A stretch of DNA of 64,000 nt. Origin: Cupriavidus malaysiensis (GTDB taxonomy: Bacteria; Pseudomonadota; Gammaproteobacteria; Burkholderiales; Burkholderiaceae). The notes beneath the pieces were generated by a model that worked only from the letters and a program-made list of their open reading frames with translations, did no database searches and had not been told where the DNA came from. Shown piece by piece: positions 44,682 to 53,143 of the stretch; within the stretch, counting starts at the first letter, position 1, and each line of letters begins with the position of its first letter. The stretch is taken from assembly GCF_001854325.1 (NCBI RefSeq), contig NZ_CP017755.1:3162001-3226000 (forward strand), read 5' to 3'. Made by a program: the position numbers and the translations under genes.

Positions 44682-45530
44682 TCAGAACGGCCTGCTGCCG
44701 ATAATGCCCGCCCGCTCCATCTTGCGGTGGCAGGGCGGGTAGTCCATCACCGCATAGTGCTGGGTCGCGCTGTTGTCCCAGATCGCCACGCTGTCCGGTT
44801 CCCAGCGCCAGCGCACCTGGAACTCGGGGATATAGGCCTGGCTGATCAGGTAGCGCAGCAGGTCCGCCGCGCCGGGGTTGCCGTCCTGCCCGAAGCGTAC
44901 GCGCGCCGGCGTGTGGTAGTTGGTGAAGTGGGTGGTGAAGCCGTTCACGTAGAGGATCTTCTCGCCGGTCTCGGGGTGGGTGCGCACCACCGGATGCTCG
45001 GCGTCGGGATACTGCGCCTTCAGCGCGAGCCGCTTCTCGATCGGCATCGCCGCGCCGAAGCTGGCTTCGATGCTGTGGCGCGCGCGCAGGTCGGCGATCT
45101 GTTCCTTGACGTGGGCCGGCAGGTTTTCGTAGGCCAGCACCATATTGGCCCACATGGTGTCGCCGCCCACCGGCGGGCACTCCACGCAGCGCAGCACCGC
45201 GCCGAACTGCGGCGCCTCGCGCCAGGTGGTGTCGGAGTGCCAGGCGTTCTCGTAGCGGTCGTTGGGCTGGTCCGGCGTCTTGTAGATGCGTACCAGGCCG
45301 GGGTGCTCGGGATCGCTGCCGGCGACCGGATGGTCTTCCAGTTCGCCGAAACGGCGCGCGAAGGCCACGTGCTCGGCGCGGCTCAGTTCCTGCTTGCGCA
45401 GGAACAGCACGCGATGGCGCAGCAGCAGGGCGCGGATCTCGGCGAACAGGCCGTCGTCGCGCACGGCGTCGGCAAGCTGCACGCCGCGCAGTTCGGCGCC
45501 GAGCGCACAGGTGAGTTGGCTGACTTGCAT
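44682..45530 (-). CDS. TauD/TfdA-family 2-oxoglutarate-dependent dioxygenase
   Basis: A 282-residue Fe(II)/2OG dioxygenase of the taurine dioxygenase family. H98-x-D100 in AWHSDTTW and the distal His258 in DNSATQHYAV bind iron; an Arg in CHRKMER binds 2OG. RVLFLRKQELSRAEHVAFAR is the usual N-terminal strand. Length is standard. It starts 10 nt after the quinone reductase stop, hence one operon, with a divergent AraC regulator upstream. Family members release sulfite from sulfonates or hydroxylate small acids; the substrate is not determinable. Confidence 0.93.
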   Translation of the reverse strand: MQVSQLTCALGAELRGVQLADAVRDDGLFAEIRALLLRHRVLFLRKQELSRAEHVAFARRFGELEDHPVAGSDPEHPGLVRIYKTPDQPNDRYENAWHSDTTWREAPQFGAVLRCVECPPVGGDTMWANMVLAYENLPAHVKEQIADLRARHSIEASFGAAMPIEKRLALKAQYPDAEHPVVRTHPETGEKILYVNGFTTHFTNYHTPARVRFGQDGNPGAADLLRYLISQAYIPEFQVRWRWEPDSVAIWDNSATQHYAVMDYPPCHRKMERAGIIGSRPF

Positions 45531-45540
45531 GGCGGCCTCC

Positions 45541-46521
45541 TCAGATGACGAAGATCGACGAACCGGTGGTCTTGCGCGCTTCCAGGTCGCGGTGCGCCTG
45601 CACGGCATCTTCCAGCGCGTAGTGCTGGTGGATCTCGATGCGGATGCGGCCGGCGCCGACGTGGTCGAACAGCTCGCCGGCCAGCTCGGCCTTCTCGGCC
45701 GGATCGGCGATGTAGTCGGCCAGCGCCGGGCGGGTCAGGAACAGCGAGCCCTTCATGGCCAGCAGCACGGGATCGAAGGGCGGGATCGGGCCCGAGGCGG
45801 TGCCGACGCAGACCATGGTGCCGCGCCGCTTGAGCGAATCCAGCGAGGCCATGAAGGTGTTCTTGCCGACGCTGTCGAACACCACCGATACGCCCACGCC
45901 GTCCGTCAGCTCGCGCACGCGGCGGGCGACATCCTCGTGGCTGTAGTTGATCACATGGTCGCAACCATGGGCGCGCGCCACCTCGGCCTTGGCCTCGGAC
46001 GAGACCGTGCCGATCACGGTCAGGCCGAGCAGCTTGGCCCACTGCGAGACGATCAGGCCTACGCCGCCGGCGGCGGCGTGCAGCAGGACGGTGTCGCCGG
46101 CGCGGAAGGCGTGGATGCGGCGCGTCAGGTAGGCCGAGGTCAGGCCGCGCATGGTCATGGCGGCCGCGATCTCGCAGCTGATGGTCTCGGGCAGGCGGAT
46201 CAGCGGCGCCGCCGGCACCAGGCGCTCGGTGCTGTAGGCACCCAGCGTGTTGACAAAGCCGGTGTAGGTGACGCGGTCGCCGACCGCCACGTTGTTCACG
46301 CCCGGCCCCACGGCCTCGACGATGCCGGCAGCCTCCACGCCAATGCCGCTCGGCAGCGGCACCGGATAGATGCCCGTGCGGAAATAGGTGTCGGCGTAGT
46401 TCAGCCCGACCGCCACGTGGCGGATGCGGACCTCGCCGGGGCCGGGATCGCCGACTTCGACCTGTTCGCAGCGCAGCACTTCGGGACCGCCGGTTTCATA
46501 CATGCGGATGACCTTGGCCAT
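45541..46521 (-). CDS. NADPH:quinone oxidoreductase (QOR/zeta-crystallin type)
   Basis: A 326-residue zinc-free MDR enzyme. VGLNYADTYFRTGIYP and LPSGIGVEAAGIVEAVGPGV are classic quinone-reductase segments, and HAAAGGVGLIVSQWAKLLG is the NADPH-binding motif. It reduces quinones or other electrophilic carbonyls. AGGAGA precedes ATG 46521. It is the first gene of a two-gene minus-strand operon with the TauD-like dioxygenase and is divergent from an AraC regulator (220 nt between). Confidence 0.93.
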   Translation of the reverse strand: MAKVIRMYETGGPEVLRCEQVEVGDPGPGEVRIRHVAVGLNYADTYFRTGIYPVPLPSGIGVEAAGIVEAVGPGVNNVAVGDRVTYTGFVNTLGAYSTERLVPAAPLIRLPETISCEIAAAMTMRGLTSAYLTRRIHAFRAGDTVLLHAAAGGVGLIVSQWAKLLGLTVIGTVSSEAKAEVARAHGCDHVINYSHEDVARRVRELTDGVGVSVVFDSVGKNTFMASLDSLKRRGTMVCVGTASGPIPPFDPVLLAMKGSLFLTRPALADYIADPAEKAELAGELFDHVGAGRIRIEIHQHYALEDAVQAHRDLEARKTTGSSIFVI

Positions 46522-46690
46522 CGGTTGTCTCCTGTCGTGATCGCGGCGCGCGACGCGCGCCATGCATGCTGTGCACTGTAGGTGCCGGCGCCGCGGCGCG
46601 CTTTGCATTGCGCACCGGGAACTTTGCATTTCATGCCAGGCACATCTATGATCGCTGCGCGTGCCGGGGCGGCCGGCACGCCAGGCCAGC

Positions 46691-46720
46691 CCGGGGGCAA
46701 CCCGGGACAACCCGGGACAA
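46691..46720. repeat. 10-bp tandem repeat in an AraC leader
   Basis: Two perfect CCCGGGACAA units (46701-46720) preceded by the diverged CCGGGGGCAA. The block lies 22 nt upstream of the AraC start codon. Confidence 0.85.
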
Positions 46721-46741
46721 CAATACGGAGACAGTCGGGAC

Positions 46742-47746
46742 GTGGAGACGCTGATACGTGCCGCGGCACTGAGCCATTTCTTCGAGGTCGCGCACAGCCT
46801 CGGCCTCAATCCGCAGCCGCTGCTGCGCCGGGTCGGCCTGAGCCGCGCCATGCTGCAGGACCCGGACCGGCGCGTGCCGGCCGCCGCCGTGGTGGCGCTG
46901 CTGGAAGCCTCGGCCCAGGCCAGCGGCTGCCTGACCTTCGGCCTGCGCATGGCTGAAACCCGCCAGTTGTCCGATTTCGGCGCGATGAGCCTGTTGATCG
47001 GCCAGCAGCCCACGCTGCGCGCGGCGCTGGCCACGCTGATCCGCTACCGCCACCTGGTCAACGATTCGATCGCGCTGCTGCTGGAGGACGTCGGCAAGAC
47101 GGTCGTGATCCGCCACGAACTGGTGTCCGCACCGGGCTCACGCCAGGCCACCGAACTCGCCATCGGCGTGCTGGCGCGCCTGGGCAGCGCGCTGCTGGGC
47201 GCGCGCTGGCAGCCGGTCAGCGTGAACTTCACGCATGCGGCGCCAGCCGACCTGCGCGCACATCGCCGGCTGTTCGCCTGCCCGCTGGTCTTCAACAGCG
47301 AATTCAACGGCATCGTCTGCCTGGCGGCCGACCTGGACGCGCCCAATCCCGGCGCCGACCCGGTCATGGCGCGCTATGCGCAGCGCTTCGTCGATGCCCT
47401 GCCGGCCCCCGGCGGCGGCGCCATCGGCCACGAGGTGCGCGCTGCCATCTACCTGCTGCTGCCGATGGGGCGGGCCACCAGCGCCGCGGTGGCGCAGGGG
47501 CTCGGCCTGAGCCTGCGTACCATGCAGCGCCAGCTCGACGAGGCGGGCGAGACCTTCACCGGCATCCTCGACGAAGTGCGCCGCGAACTGGCCCGGCGCT
47601 ACGTGGAAAACCCGCAGTACTCGCTCACACGCGTGTCCGGGCTGCTCGGCTACGGCTCGCCGGCCGCCTTCTCGCGCTGGTTCTCGGCCCGCTTCGGCAT
47701 GGCGCCGGTGGCCTGGCGCAAGCAGGCCGGCGGGCGCGCCGGCTGA
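46742..47746 (+). CDS. AraC-family regulator, arabinose-binding-like N-terminal domain
   Basis: A 334-residue regulator of the same architecture as the one at 36621: sensor domain (LRMAETRQLSDFGAMSLLI) and C-terminal double HTH (AVAQGLGLSLRTMQRQL, then RVSGLLGYGSPAAFSRWF). GTG 46742 is the best family start, but its ribosome site is weak; the frame is open further upstream. It is divergent from the quinone reductase/TauD operon and probably activates it. Inducer unknown. Confidence 0.9.
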   Translation: METLIRAAALSHFFEVAHSLGLNPQPLLRRVGLSRAMLQDPDRRVPAAAVVALLEASAQASGCLTFGLRMAETRQLSDFGAMSLLIGQQPTLRAALATLIRYRHLVNDSIALLLEDVGKTVVIRHELVSAPGSRQATELAIGVLARLGSALLGARWQPVSVNFTHAAPADLRAHRRLFACPLVFNSEFNGIVCLAADLDAPNPGADPVMARYAQRFVDALPAPGGGAIGHEVRAAIYLLLPMGRATSAAVAQGLGLSLRTMQRQLDEAGETFTGILDEVRRELARRYVENPQYSLTRVSGLLGYGSPAAFSRWFSARFGMAPVAWRKQAGGRAG

Positions 47747-47852
47747 TCCCCTGTGCAGCGCAAGGCGCCTGGCCGCTCAAGTTTCGCTCCGGCTGTCCGT
47801 AAAGGGTTCCCATTGCCATCCGATGTGGCATACGCCATCCCTGGACCCGGAC

Positions 47853-48512
47853 ATGCGAAGCATTCTTTTGCTCGAGGACGAGGCGGAACTGCGCGAGGAA
47901 ATCGCCGCCTTCCTGCAGAAGCGGGGCTGGACGGTGCTCCAGGCCGGCAGCCTGGCCGAGTCCGCGCCCCTGATCGAACAGGCCGATATCGCCGTGATCG
48001 ACGTGATGCTGCCGGACGGCACCGGCTTCGAAGCCGTCGCCCGCCTGCGCCGGCAGCGGCCGGGCTGCGGCATCGTCATGCTGACCGCGCGCGGCGAGAC
48101 GCAGGACAAGGTGCGCGGCTTCGAGGACGGCGCCGACCACTACCTGGTCAAGCCCATCAAGCTGCTGGAATTCGACGCGGCACTGCGCGCCCTGAGCCGG
48201 CGCGTGGCCGCGAGCTGGCAGCTCGACCGCCAGGCCAGCGAACTGATCGCGCCGGAAGGCTCGCGCATGATGGTCTCGGTCAACGAGGGCAGCCTGCTCG
48301 AACTGCTGGCACGCCACCCGGGCCAGCCGGCCAGCCGCCGCGAAATCGTGGAGAACTTCGGCCAGGAGTGGCTGCACTACGACGAACGGCGCCTGGAAAC
48401 CCTGGTCAGCCGGTTGCGCCAGCGCTGGCGCAGCCTGACGCGCAGCGAACTGCCGCTGCGCACGGCGCACCGCGTCGGCTATATCTTCGCCGCGCCGCTG
48501 GCGCTGGCCTGA
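47853..48512 (+). CDS. Response regulator with winged-helix output
   Basis: A 219-residue response regulator. Receiver at residues 1-115 with LLEDEAELREE acidic pocket, phospho-acceptor Asp50 in VIDVMLPDG, Thr in MLTARG and Lys in YLVKPIK. The C-terminal winged helix (about 130-215) is diverged from OmpR (GRREIVENFG-type sequence, ETLVSRLRQRW, HRVGYIF). ATG 47853 is preferred because the receiver begins at once; ATG 47823 is an alternative. No histidine kinase is adjacent; the nearest, at 49179, is separated by a terminator and a repeat doublet. Confidence 0.88.
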   Translation: MRSILLLEDEAELREEIAAFLQKRGWTVLQAGSLAESAPLIEQADIAVIDVMLPDGTGFEAVARLRRQRPGCGIVMLTARGETQDKVRGFEDGADHYLVKPIKLLEFDAALRALSRRVAASWQLDRQASELIAPEGSRMMVSVNEGSLLELLARHPGQPASRREIVENFGQEWLHYDERRLETLVSRLRQRWRSLTRSELPLRTAHRVGYIFAAPLALA

Positions 48513-48520
48513 GCGGTCCT

Positions 48521-48562
48521 GGCGGGAGGGCCACGCCTCCCTGCCGGCCCTCCCGCCTTTTC
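48521..48562 (+). terminator. Intrinsic terminator after the response regulator gene
   Basis: GGCGGGAGGGCC (48521-48532) and GGCCCTCCCGCC (48546-48557) form a perfect 12-bp stem followed by TTTT, 8 nt after the stop codon. Confidence 0.9.
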
Positions 48563-48568
48563 CGCTCC

Positions 48569-48595
48569 CCCCCGTTTCCCCCGTTTCCCCCGTTT
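48569..48595. repeat. 9-bp tandem repeat (CCCCCGTTT)x3
   Basis: Three perfect units directly after the terminator, in a pyrimidine-rich strand. Confidence 0.85.
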
Positions 48596-48668
48596 CCCGC
48601 CCGTTTCTTACTCCCCGTTTCCACCGGTTGCCGGCAGGACTTGAGCCTTCTCGCTACCGCCGGTTTGC

Positions 48669-48853
48669 TCCCCTCTCCCGCTTGCGGGAGAGGGGCCGGG
48701 GGAGAGGGCAGGCGCCGGCCGGCCGCAGCTTGGGATTACACCATCGGCTTCGTCCCGATGCTCGCGTGCTGGACCACACCGACGGCTTCGTCATGCGTGG
48801 CGCCTTGCTAAACCACCCCTCTCCCCCGCCCTCTCCCCATGCGGGGAGAGGGA
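48669..48853. repeat. REP-like palindrome doublet
   Basis: Two copies of an extragenic palindrome with core CCTCTCCCG-cttg-CGGGAGAGG lie about 110 bp apart in opposite orientation: 48669-48711 and 48816-48853 (core CTCTCCCC-atg-CGGGGAGAG). Each has the flanking GGGGGAGAGGG arm. Repeats of this look are scattered in Ralstonia, Xanthomonas and related genomes. The 666-nt gap that holds them has no gene I can support. Confidence 0.8.
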
Positions 48854-49004
48854 GCCAAGACCGTGTGCTTGGCGTTCTGTGTTGGTGCACTCGTCGGCAT
48901 CGTCCAGCGCGTCGTGTTTCGCACCGCGCCGGCCTGTTCCTCCATCACTCCCCCTTCGCTCCCCATCGGTTCCCCCTTGCTGCCATTAAAGGCGCCGAAG
49001 CGGC

Positions 49005-49027
49005 GCAAATGGTGGCGACATTGTGAA
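49005..49027 (+). promoter_or_regulatory. Shared motif copy 1 (upstream of the hybrid kinase)
   Basis: GGTGGCGACATTGTGAA is preceded by GCAAAT. It matches 16 of 23 positions of the site at 51815 when aligned on ACATTGTGAA. It lies about 150 nt upstream of the kinase start. The left arm is poorly kept here. Confidence 0.45.
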
Positions 49028-49178
49028 AGCACATGCCCCGCCGTCTCCGGCACGCCGCCGCATGCCCCTCCCATGGGGGGGGCGGGCGCGCCGACGGGGC
49101 CGGACCGGCGTGGCATAATCGGGCGGCCCATGCCGCTTCCGGCACGCCGCCTCCGCTGGACCCGAGCCGAAGGGATCG

Positions 49179-51017
49179 ATGCCAGACTCCGCCGCCATCT
49201 CCGCCATTCCCCCCGATACGCCACAGTGCCTGCAGGTGCTGGTCGTCGACGACATGCCGGCCAGCCGCGCCGAGACCGCCCAGCGGGTGCGCGAAGCCGG
49301 GCACCGGGCGGTCGAGGCAGGCAGCGGCGAGGAAGCCCTCGCCGTGGTCGCGGCCCGCCATGTCGACCTGGTGCTGCTGGACCTGCTGATGCCCGACATG
49401 GACGGCTTCGAGGCCACGCGCCGCCTGCGCGCGCGCGAGCCATACAGCTGGCTGCCGGTGGTGGTGATGTCGTCGATGAGTGGCGCCGACCATTTCGTCA
49501 AGGCCATCGAGCAAGGCGCCGACGACTACCTGCTCAAGCCGGTCAGCCCGGAACTGCTGCAGGCCAAGCTGCGCAATATCGGCCGCGCGCTCGAGCTGCA
49601 GACGCGGCTGGCGGCGCAGGCCATGCACAACCGCGCGCTGTTCGACCATGTCGGCGACGCCGTGCTGGCGCTCGACGGCGCGCAGCGCATCTGCGACGCG
49701 AACCGCGCCGGCCTGGCGCTGCTGGGCTTGTCCGCCCTGCCACCCGACGGCATCCCGCTGCACTCGCTGATTCCCTCCGGGCTGCCGCCGCTGGAGCCGG
49801 GCGACGCGCGCCAGGTCCGCATCGAGCGCAACCTGCGCCGCGCCGACGGCCGCGAGAGCGCCGCCGAGATCGGCATGACCGGCTGGCCCAGCGGCAGCGC
49901 GGCACGCGTGTCGCTGGTGCTGCGCGACCTCAGCGAGCGGCGCCGCCTCGAACGCCTGAAGGACGAATTCCTCAGCACCATCAGCCACGAGCTGCGCACC
50001 CCGCTGACCTCGGTGCTGGGCGCGCTCGGCCTGCTCGCCGGCGGCGCCGCCGGCGAGCTGCCGGAGCAGGCGCGGCGCCTGACCGAGGTCGCGCAGCGCA
50101 ACGGCGAGCGGCTCGGCCGGCTGATCGACGACGTGCTCGACCTGACCAAGCTGGAAGCCGACCGCATGATGCTGAACCTGCGTGTGCAGGCGCTGGAACC
50201 GCTGCTGGCGGAAGCGGTGCAGGCCAATGCCGACTATGCGCGCCGGCTCGGGCGCACGCTGCAGGTGGTGGCGCCGCCGCCGCCCGGACTGCGGGCCGAG
50301 ATCGACGCCGACCGCTTCCTGCAGGTGATGGCCAACCTGCTGTCGAACGCGGTCAAGCACTCGCCGCCGGAGCAGCCGGTGGAAATCCGCTGCCACTGCG
50401 CCCAGGGCCGCCTGCGCATCGCCGTGCGCGACCACGGCCCGGGCATCGACCCGGCCTTCCGCGCCAGGCTGTTCGAGAAGTTCTCGCAGGCCGAGCAGAC
50501 CGACCGCCGCAGCGGTGCCGGCACCGGCCTGGGCCTGCACATCAGCCGGCTGCTGATCGAACGCATGGGTGGCAAGGTCAGCGCGGTGTCCACCGCCGGG
50601 CACGGGGCCGAGTTCGTGGTCGACCTGCCGGTCTGGCGGGGCGGCGCCGAACGCACGCTGTCGCAGCCGCAGGTGATGGTGATCGATGGCGATCCCCGCG
50701 CGCGCGACCGCATCGCGGCGCTGCTGTCGCCGCTGTGCGAGTTGCATTGCCTCGACGACCTCGGGCAGGCGGTGGACGAAGCGGCCCCGGCGCCTGCCCT
50801 GCTGATCGCCGACCCGGCCGGCGCGGACGGCCCCCTGGACACGGTCTGCGTGCGCCTGCGGCGGCTGGCCGGACCGGCACCGGTGCTGCTGTACACCGAC
50901 GCGATCGGCGCGGAGCAGGCCGGCGCCCATGGCTTCACCCTGCTGAGCAAGCGCGGCACCGGCAACGATGCCTTCCTGCGCGCCGTGCGGCTGGCCGCCA
51001 ACCTGGCCGGAGACTGA
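49179..51017 (+). CDS. Hybrid sensor histidine kinase: REC-PAS-HisKA-HATPase-REC-like
   Basis: A 612-residue cytosolic kinase with no transmembrane helix. The N-terminal receiver (about 17-135) has Asp68 in LVLLDLLMPDMDG. A PAS-like domain covers about 150-255. HisKA has His270 in STISHELRTPL. HATPase has NLLSNAVKHS, DHGPGIDP and GTGLGLHISR. A C-terminal receiver-like domain (about 490-610) is degenerate: its acidic pocket is VIDGDPR and the usual DxxMP is missing. It heads a cluster with a CheY-like receiver (4 nt later) and an Hpt protein, so a multi-step phosphorelay His270-Asp-His-Asp is likely. The input signal probably arrives via the N-terminal receiver or PAS. Confidence 0.92.
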   Translation: MPDSAAISAIPPDTPQCLQVLVVDDMPASRAETAQRVREAGHRAVEAGSGEEALAVVAARHVDLVLLDLLMPDMDGFEATRRLRAREPYSWLPVVVMSSMSGADHFVKAIEQGADDYLLKPVSPELLQAKLRNIGRALELQTRLAAQAMHNRALFDHVGDAVLALDGAQRICDANRAGLALLGLSALPPDGIPLHSLIPSGLPPLEPGDARQVRIERNLRRADGRESAAEIGMTGWPSGSAARVSLVLRDLSERRRLERLKDEFLSTISHELRTPLTSVLGALGLLAGGAAGELPEQARRLTEVAQRNGERLGRLIDDVLDLTKLEADRMMLNLRVQALEPLLAEAVQANADYARRLGRTLQVVAPPPPGLRAEIDADRFLQVMANLLSNAVKHSPPEQPVEIRCHCAQGRLRIAVRDHGPGIDPAFRARLFEKFSQAEQTDRRSGAGTGLGLHISRLLIERMGGKVSAVSTAGHGAEFVVDLPVWRGGAERTLSQPQVMVIDGDPRARDRIAALLSPLCELHCLDDLGQAVDEAAPAPALLIADPAGADGPLDTVCVRLRRLAGPAPVLLYTDAIGAEQAGAHGFTLLSKRGTGNDAFLRAVRLAANLAGD

Positions 51018-51021
51018 CGCC

Positions 51022-51420
51022 ATGGACGCATTGCGGCGGGTGCTGTGCGCCGAGGACGACCCCGACATCCGCACCATTCTCGAACTCAGCCTGGCCACCG
51101 TCGGCGGCTACGAGGTCTGCATGTGCGCCGACGGGCGTGCGGCGGTCGAGCAGGCACCGGGCTTCCGGCCCGACCTGATCCTGCTCGACGTGATGATGCC
51201 GGGCATGACGGGGCCCGAGGCAATGCAGGCCATCCGCGCCATGCCGGCGCTGCGCGGCACGCCGGTGGTGCTGATGTCGGCGCGCGCCCTGCCGCACGAG
51301 ATCGAGGCGCTGCTGGAGCATGGCGCCACCGGCGTCATCGTCAAACCCTTCGATCCCATGACGCTGGCGGACAACCTGCGCATCTACTGGGAACACGGGC
51401 GTGGCATCGGCGCCGGATAG
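51022..51420 (+). CDS. CheY-like single-domain response regulator
   Basis: A 132-residue stand-alone receiver: acidic pair in CAEDDPDIR, Asp56 in LILLDVMMPGMTG, Ser in VLMSARA and Lys in IVKPFDP. There is no output domain, so it acts as a phosphate shuttle or binds a partner. It starts 4 nt after the hybrid kinase stop, and its end overlaps the Hpt gene start by 20 nt, making the three genes one translationally coupled unit. Confidence 0.92.
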   Translation: MDALRRVLCAEDDPDIRTILELSLATVGGYEVCMCADGRAAVEQAPGFRPDLILLDVMMPGMTGPEAMQAIRAMPALRGTPVVLMSARALPHEIEALLEHGATGVIVKPFDPMTLADNLRIYWEHGRGIGAG

Positions 51421-51787
51421 CGCGGCGGCCGCGCAGCGGCAACTGCAGCGCCTGCGCGAGCGTTTCCTGGCCGGCCTGCCCGGCCGCGCCGACGAGCTGG
51501 CCCGGGCCGTCGAGGCCTGGGCCGAGGCGGCGCCGGAAACGGCGGCACAGGCCCGCCTGGCCGCCGCCGCCGTGCTGCACCGCCTGGCCGGCGCCGCCGG
51601 CCTGCATGGCCTCGCGCCGCTGGGCGCGCAGGCGCGCGCGCTGGAAGACGCGGTCATGGCCGCCGCCGCCCCGTCCCCCGCCCTGCTGGCCACCCTCGCC
51701 GGCTTGCGCGCCACGCTCTCCACCCTCGCCACGCCCGCGGGCCCCGGCGGCACCTCCGGCGCCGATGCCGACGGCCTTGCCGGCTGA
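51401..51787 (+). CDS. Hpt-domain phosphotransfer protein
   Basis: A 128-residue helical protein. His60 in VLHRLAGAAGLHG is the phosphorylatable His of an Hpt domain (pattern H-x-L-A-G-x-A-G). GTG 51401 lies inside the end of the receiver gene. Ala-rich helices fill the rest, and the last 20 residues are a Gly/Ala tail. It should pass phosphate between the kinase/receivers and an unlinked or linked output. Start choice rests on overlap and domain boundary. Confidence 0.85.
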   Translation: MASAPDSAAAAQRQLQRLRERFLAGLPGRADELARAVEAWAEAAPETAAQARLAAAAVLHRLAGAAGLHGLAPLGAQARALEDAVMAAAAPSPALLATLAGLRATLSTLATPAGPGGTSGADADGLAG

Positions 51788-51814
51788 TGCCGGTGCGCGG
51801 CAAGCGCGCGCGAA

Positions 51815-51838
51815 TTCACAAAGCGGTGACATTGTGAA
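51815..51838. promoter_or_regulatory. Shared motif copy 2 (perfect dyad, upstream of the STAS gene)
   Basis: TTCACAA, ten bases (AGCGGTGACA), TTGTGAA: a perfect 7-bp inverted repeat, 71 nt upstream of the STAS start in the only intergenic gap of this part of the cluster. Confidence 0.6.
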
Positions 51839-51909
51839 CGCCCTTCCCGCATTTAATCACCCTGCGGCCGGCGCCTTTTTCCGCCCGGCCGGAGAACAAG
51901 GAGCTTGCC

Positions 51910-52248
51910 ATGCAATTGACGGCCATCCGGGAAACCTCCGGCGTCCTGCTGATCCGGCTCGACGAGGCCCACCTCGACGCCAGCAACGTCAAGGCATTCA
52001 AGGAAGCCATCAACCCCTTGCTGGAAGACTACCAGCGCGTCGTCTTCGACATGTCGGCGCTGAGCTTCGTCGACAGCTCGGGCCTGGGCGCGCTGATCGC
52101 CTGCCTGCGCCGCACCCACAAGAGCCAGGGCGATTTCAAGCTGTGCGGCATGCTGCGCCCGGTGCAGGCCCTGTTCGAGCTGATGCGCATGCACCGCGTG
52201 TTCAGCATCCACGCTACCGCCGAAGACGCCGTGCGCGCCTTCGCCTGA
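51910..52248 (+). CDS. STAS-domain anti-sigma factor antagonist (SpoIIAA/RsbV-like)
   Basis: A 112-residue single STAS domain. VVFDMSALSFVDSSGLGALI is the hallmark, with the phosphorylatable Ser at 56 or 57 in DSSGLG. In partner-switching systems a RsbW-like kinase phosphorylates this Ser and a PP2C phosphatase removes it; the unphosphorylated form frees a sigma factor or controls another target. Both opposing enzyme activities are encoded in one protein at 54209. It has its own palindrome-preceded promoter region. No sigma factor gene is in the window. Confidence 0.93.
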   Translation: MQLTAIRETSGVLLIRLDEAHLDASNVKAFKEAINPLLEDYQRVVFDMSALSFVDSSGLGALIACLRRTHKSQGDFKLCGMLRPVQALFELMRMHRVFSIHATAEDAVRAFA

Positions 52249-52269
52249 GCCACGCCAACGGAGGTCACC

Positions 52270-52467
52270 ATGCCCGCCCCGACCTGCCTCTACGCCGCCG
52301 CCCCCCAGGCCGGCCGCATGCCTGCCGCAGCGACCGCCGCCAGCCAGCCGCGCCGGCAGCCCTCGCGCCGGCACGCACGGGCCGCGGCCGCGCGCTGCCA
52401 GCACCTGGCTTCGTACCGCCTGCCGCGCGGCAACGCCGCGCGCCCGACCGCCAGCCGCCACGGCTGA
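52270..52467 (+). CDS. Small Arg/Ala-rich hypothetical ORF after the STAS gene
   Basis: A 65-residue basic frame (many Arg, Ala, Pro and His) with GGAGGT 4 nt before the ATG, 21 nt after the STAS stop. It matches no family I know and has low complexity, so it could be a small basic protein or chance. Confidence 0.3.
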   Translation: MPAPTCLYAAAPQAGRMPAAATAASQPRRQPSRRHARAAAARCQHLASYRLPRGNAARPTASRHG

Positions 52468-52700
52468 GAGCCTGCCCGGCCGGAGCCGCGGGCCCCGGCC
52501 GGCATGACGCATGACGAAGGCCGCTTGCCGCACCGCCTGGCCGCCGGCACGGCAGCATCCGCAGGAGGTCACCTGCGGCGCCCCCTGCCTTCCCCCAGCA
52601 CGACGCACACCGGACGACGGCGGACACCGGGAAGTCGCCCTGGTGCCGGGACACCGGGGTTGAGCCGGGCGCCGGCCGCGCACGAGGATGGCCGACAAAG

Positions 52701-52724
52701 TTCACAAAGCGGCCACATTGTGTC
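52701..52724. promoter_or_regulatory. Shared motif copy 3 (upstream of small ORF and binding-protein gene)
   Basis: TTCACAA, ten bases (AGCGGCCACA), TTGTGTC: left arm and core identical or nearly so to the site at 51815, right arm 5 of 7. It is followed by two tandem CAGGTACCGATT units (52745-52768). Confidence 0.55.
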
Positions 52725-52783
52725 GGCCACGGTGCGCTTCAATCCAGGTACCGATTCAGGTACCGATTCCCCGGGGAGCCGCC

Positions 52784-53143
52784 ATGTCCATCGCCCACCA
52801 TGCCAAGCCGACACCGACGGCCGTCCTGGCCATGCTGCGGCGCGGAGAAACGGACTTCCCGGCGGGCCGCCAGCCACCCCGCCTGCCCGCCCGCCGTGCC
52901 GGGCCGCCGCTGGCACTGTCCCACGCCCGATGGATGAAATATGGACCGTGGACCCCATTCCTCATCCTGAGCAGCGCCGCCGGCATGCCGGCGTCCCGCA
53001 TCGACAGCGGCACGCTGTCCATGGCCGCGCTGGCGACGCTGGCAGCGCTGGCTGCCCCCGCCGCACTGGCCGCACTGGCCACACTGCCGGCCGCCCCGTG
53101 GCCGGGCTGCCGCGCCGGCCGGCTGCGCGGTCGGCGCGCATGA
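52784..53143 (+). CDS. Hypothetical 119-residue ORF
   Basis: A frame with GGGGAG 5 nt before ATG 52784, placed 60 nt after motif copy 3. The N-terminal half is basic and Pro-rich; the C-terminal half has a long Ala/Leu-rich hydrophobic stretch (about residues 80-105) that could be a membrane helix. I recognise no homologue. It may be a small membrane protein of the signalling cluster or a non-coding leader. Confidence 0.3.
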   Translation: MSIAHHAKPTPTAVLAMLRRGETDFPAGRQPPRLPARRAGPPLALSHARWMKYGPWTPFLILSSAAGMPASRIDSGTLSMAALATLAALAAPAALAALATLPAAPWPGCRAGRLRGRRA

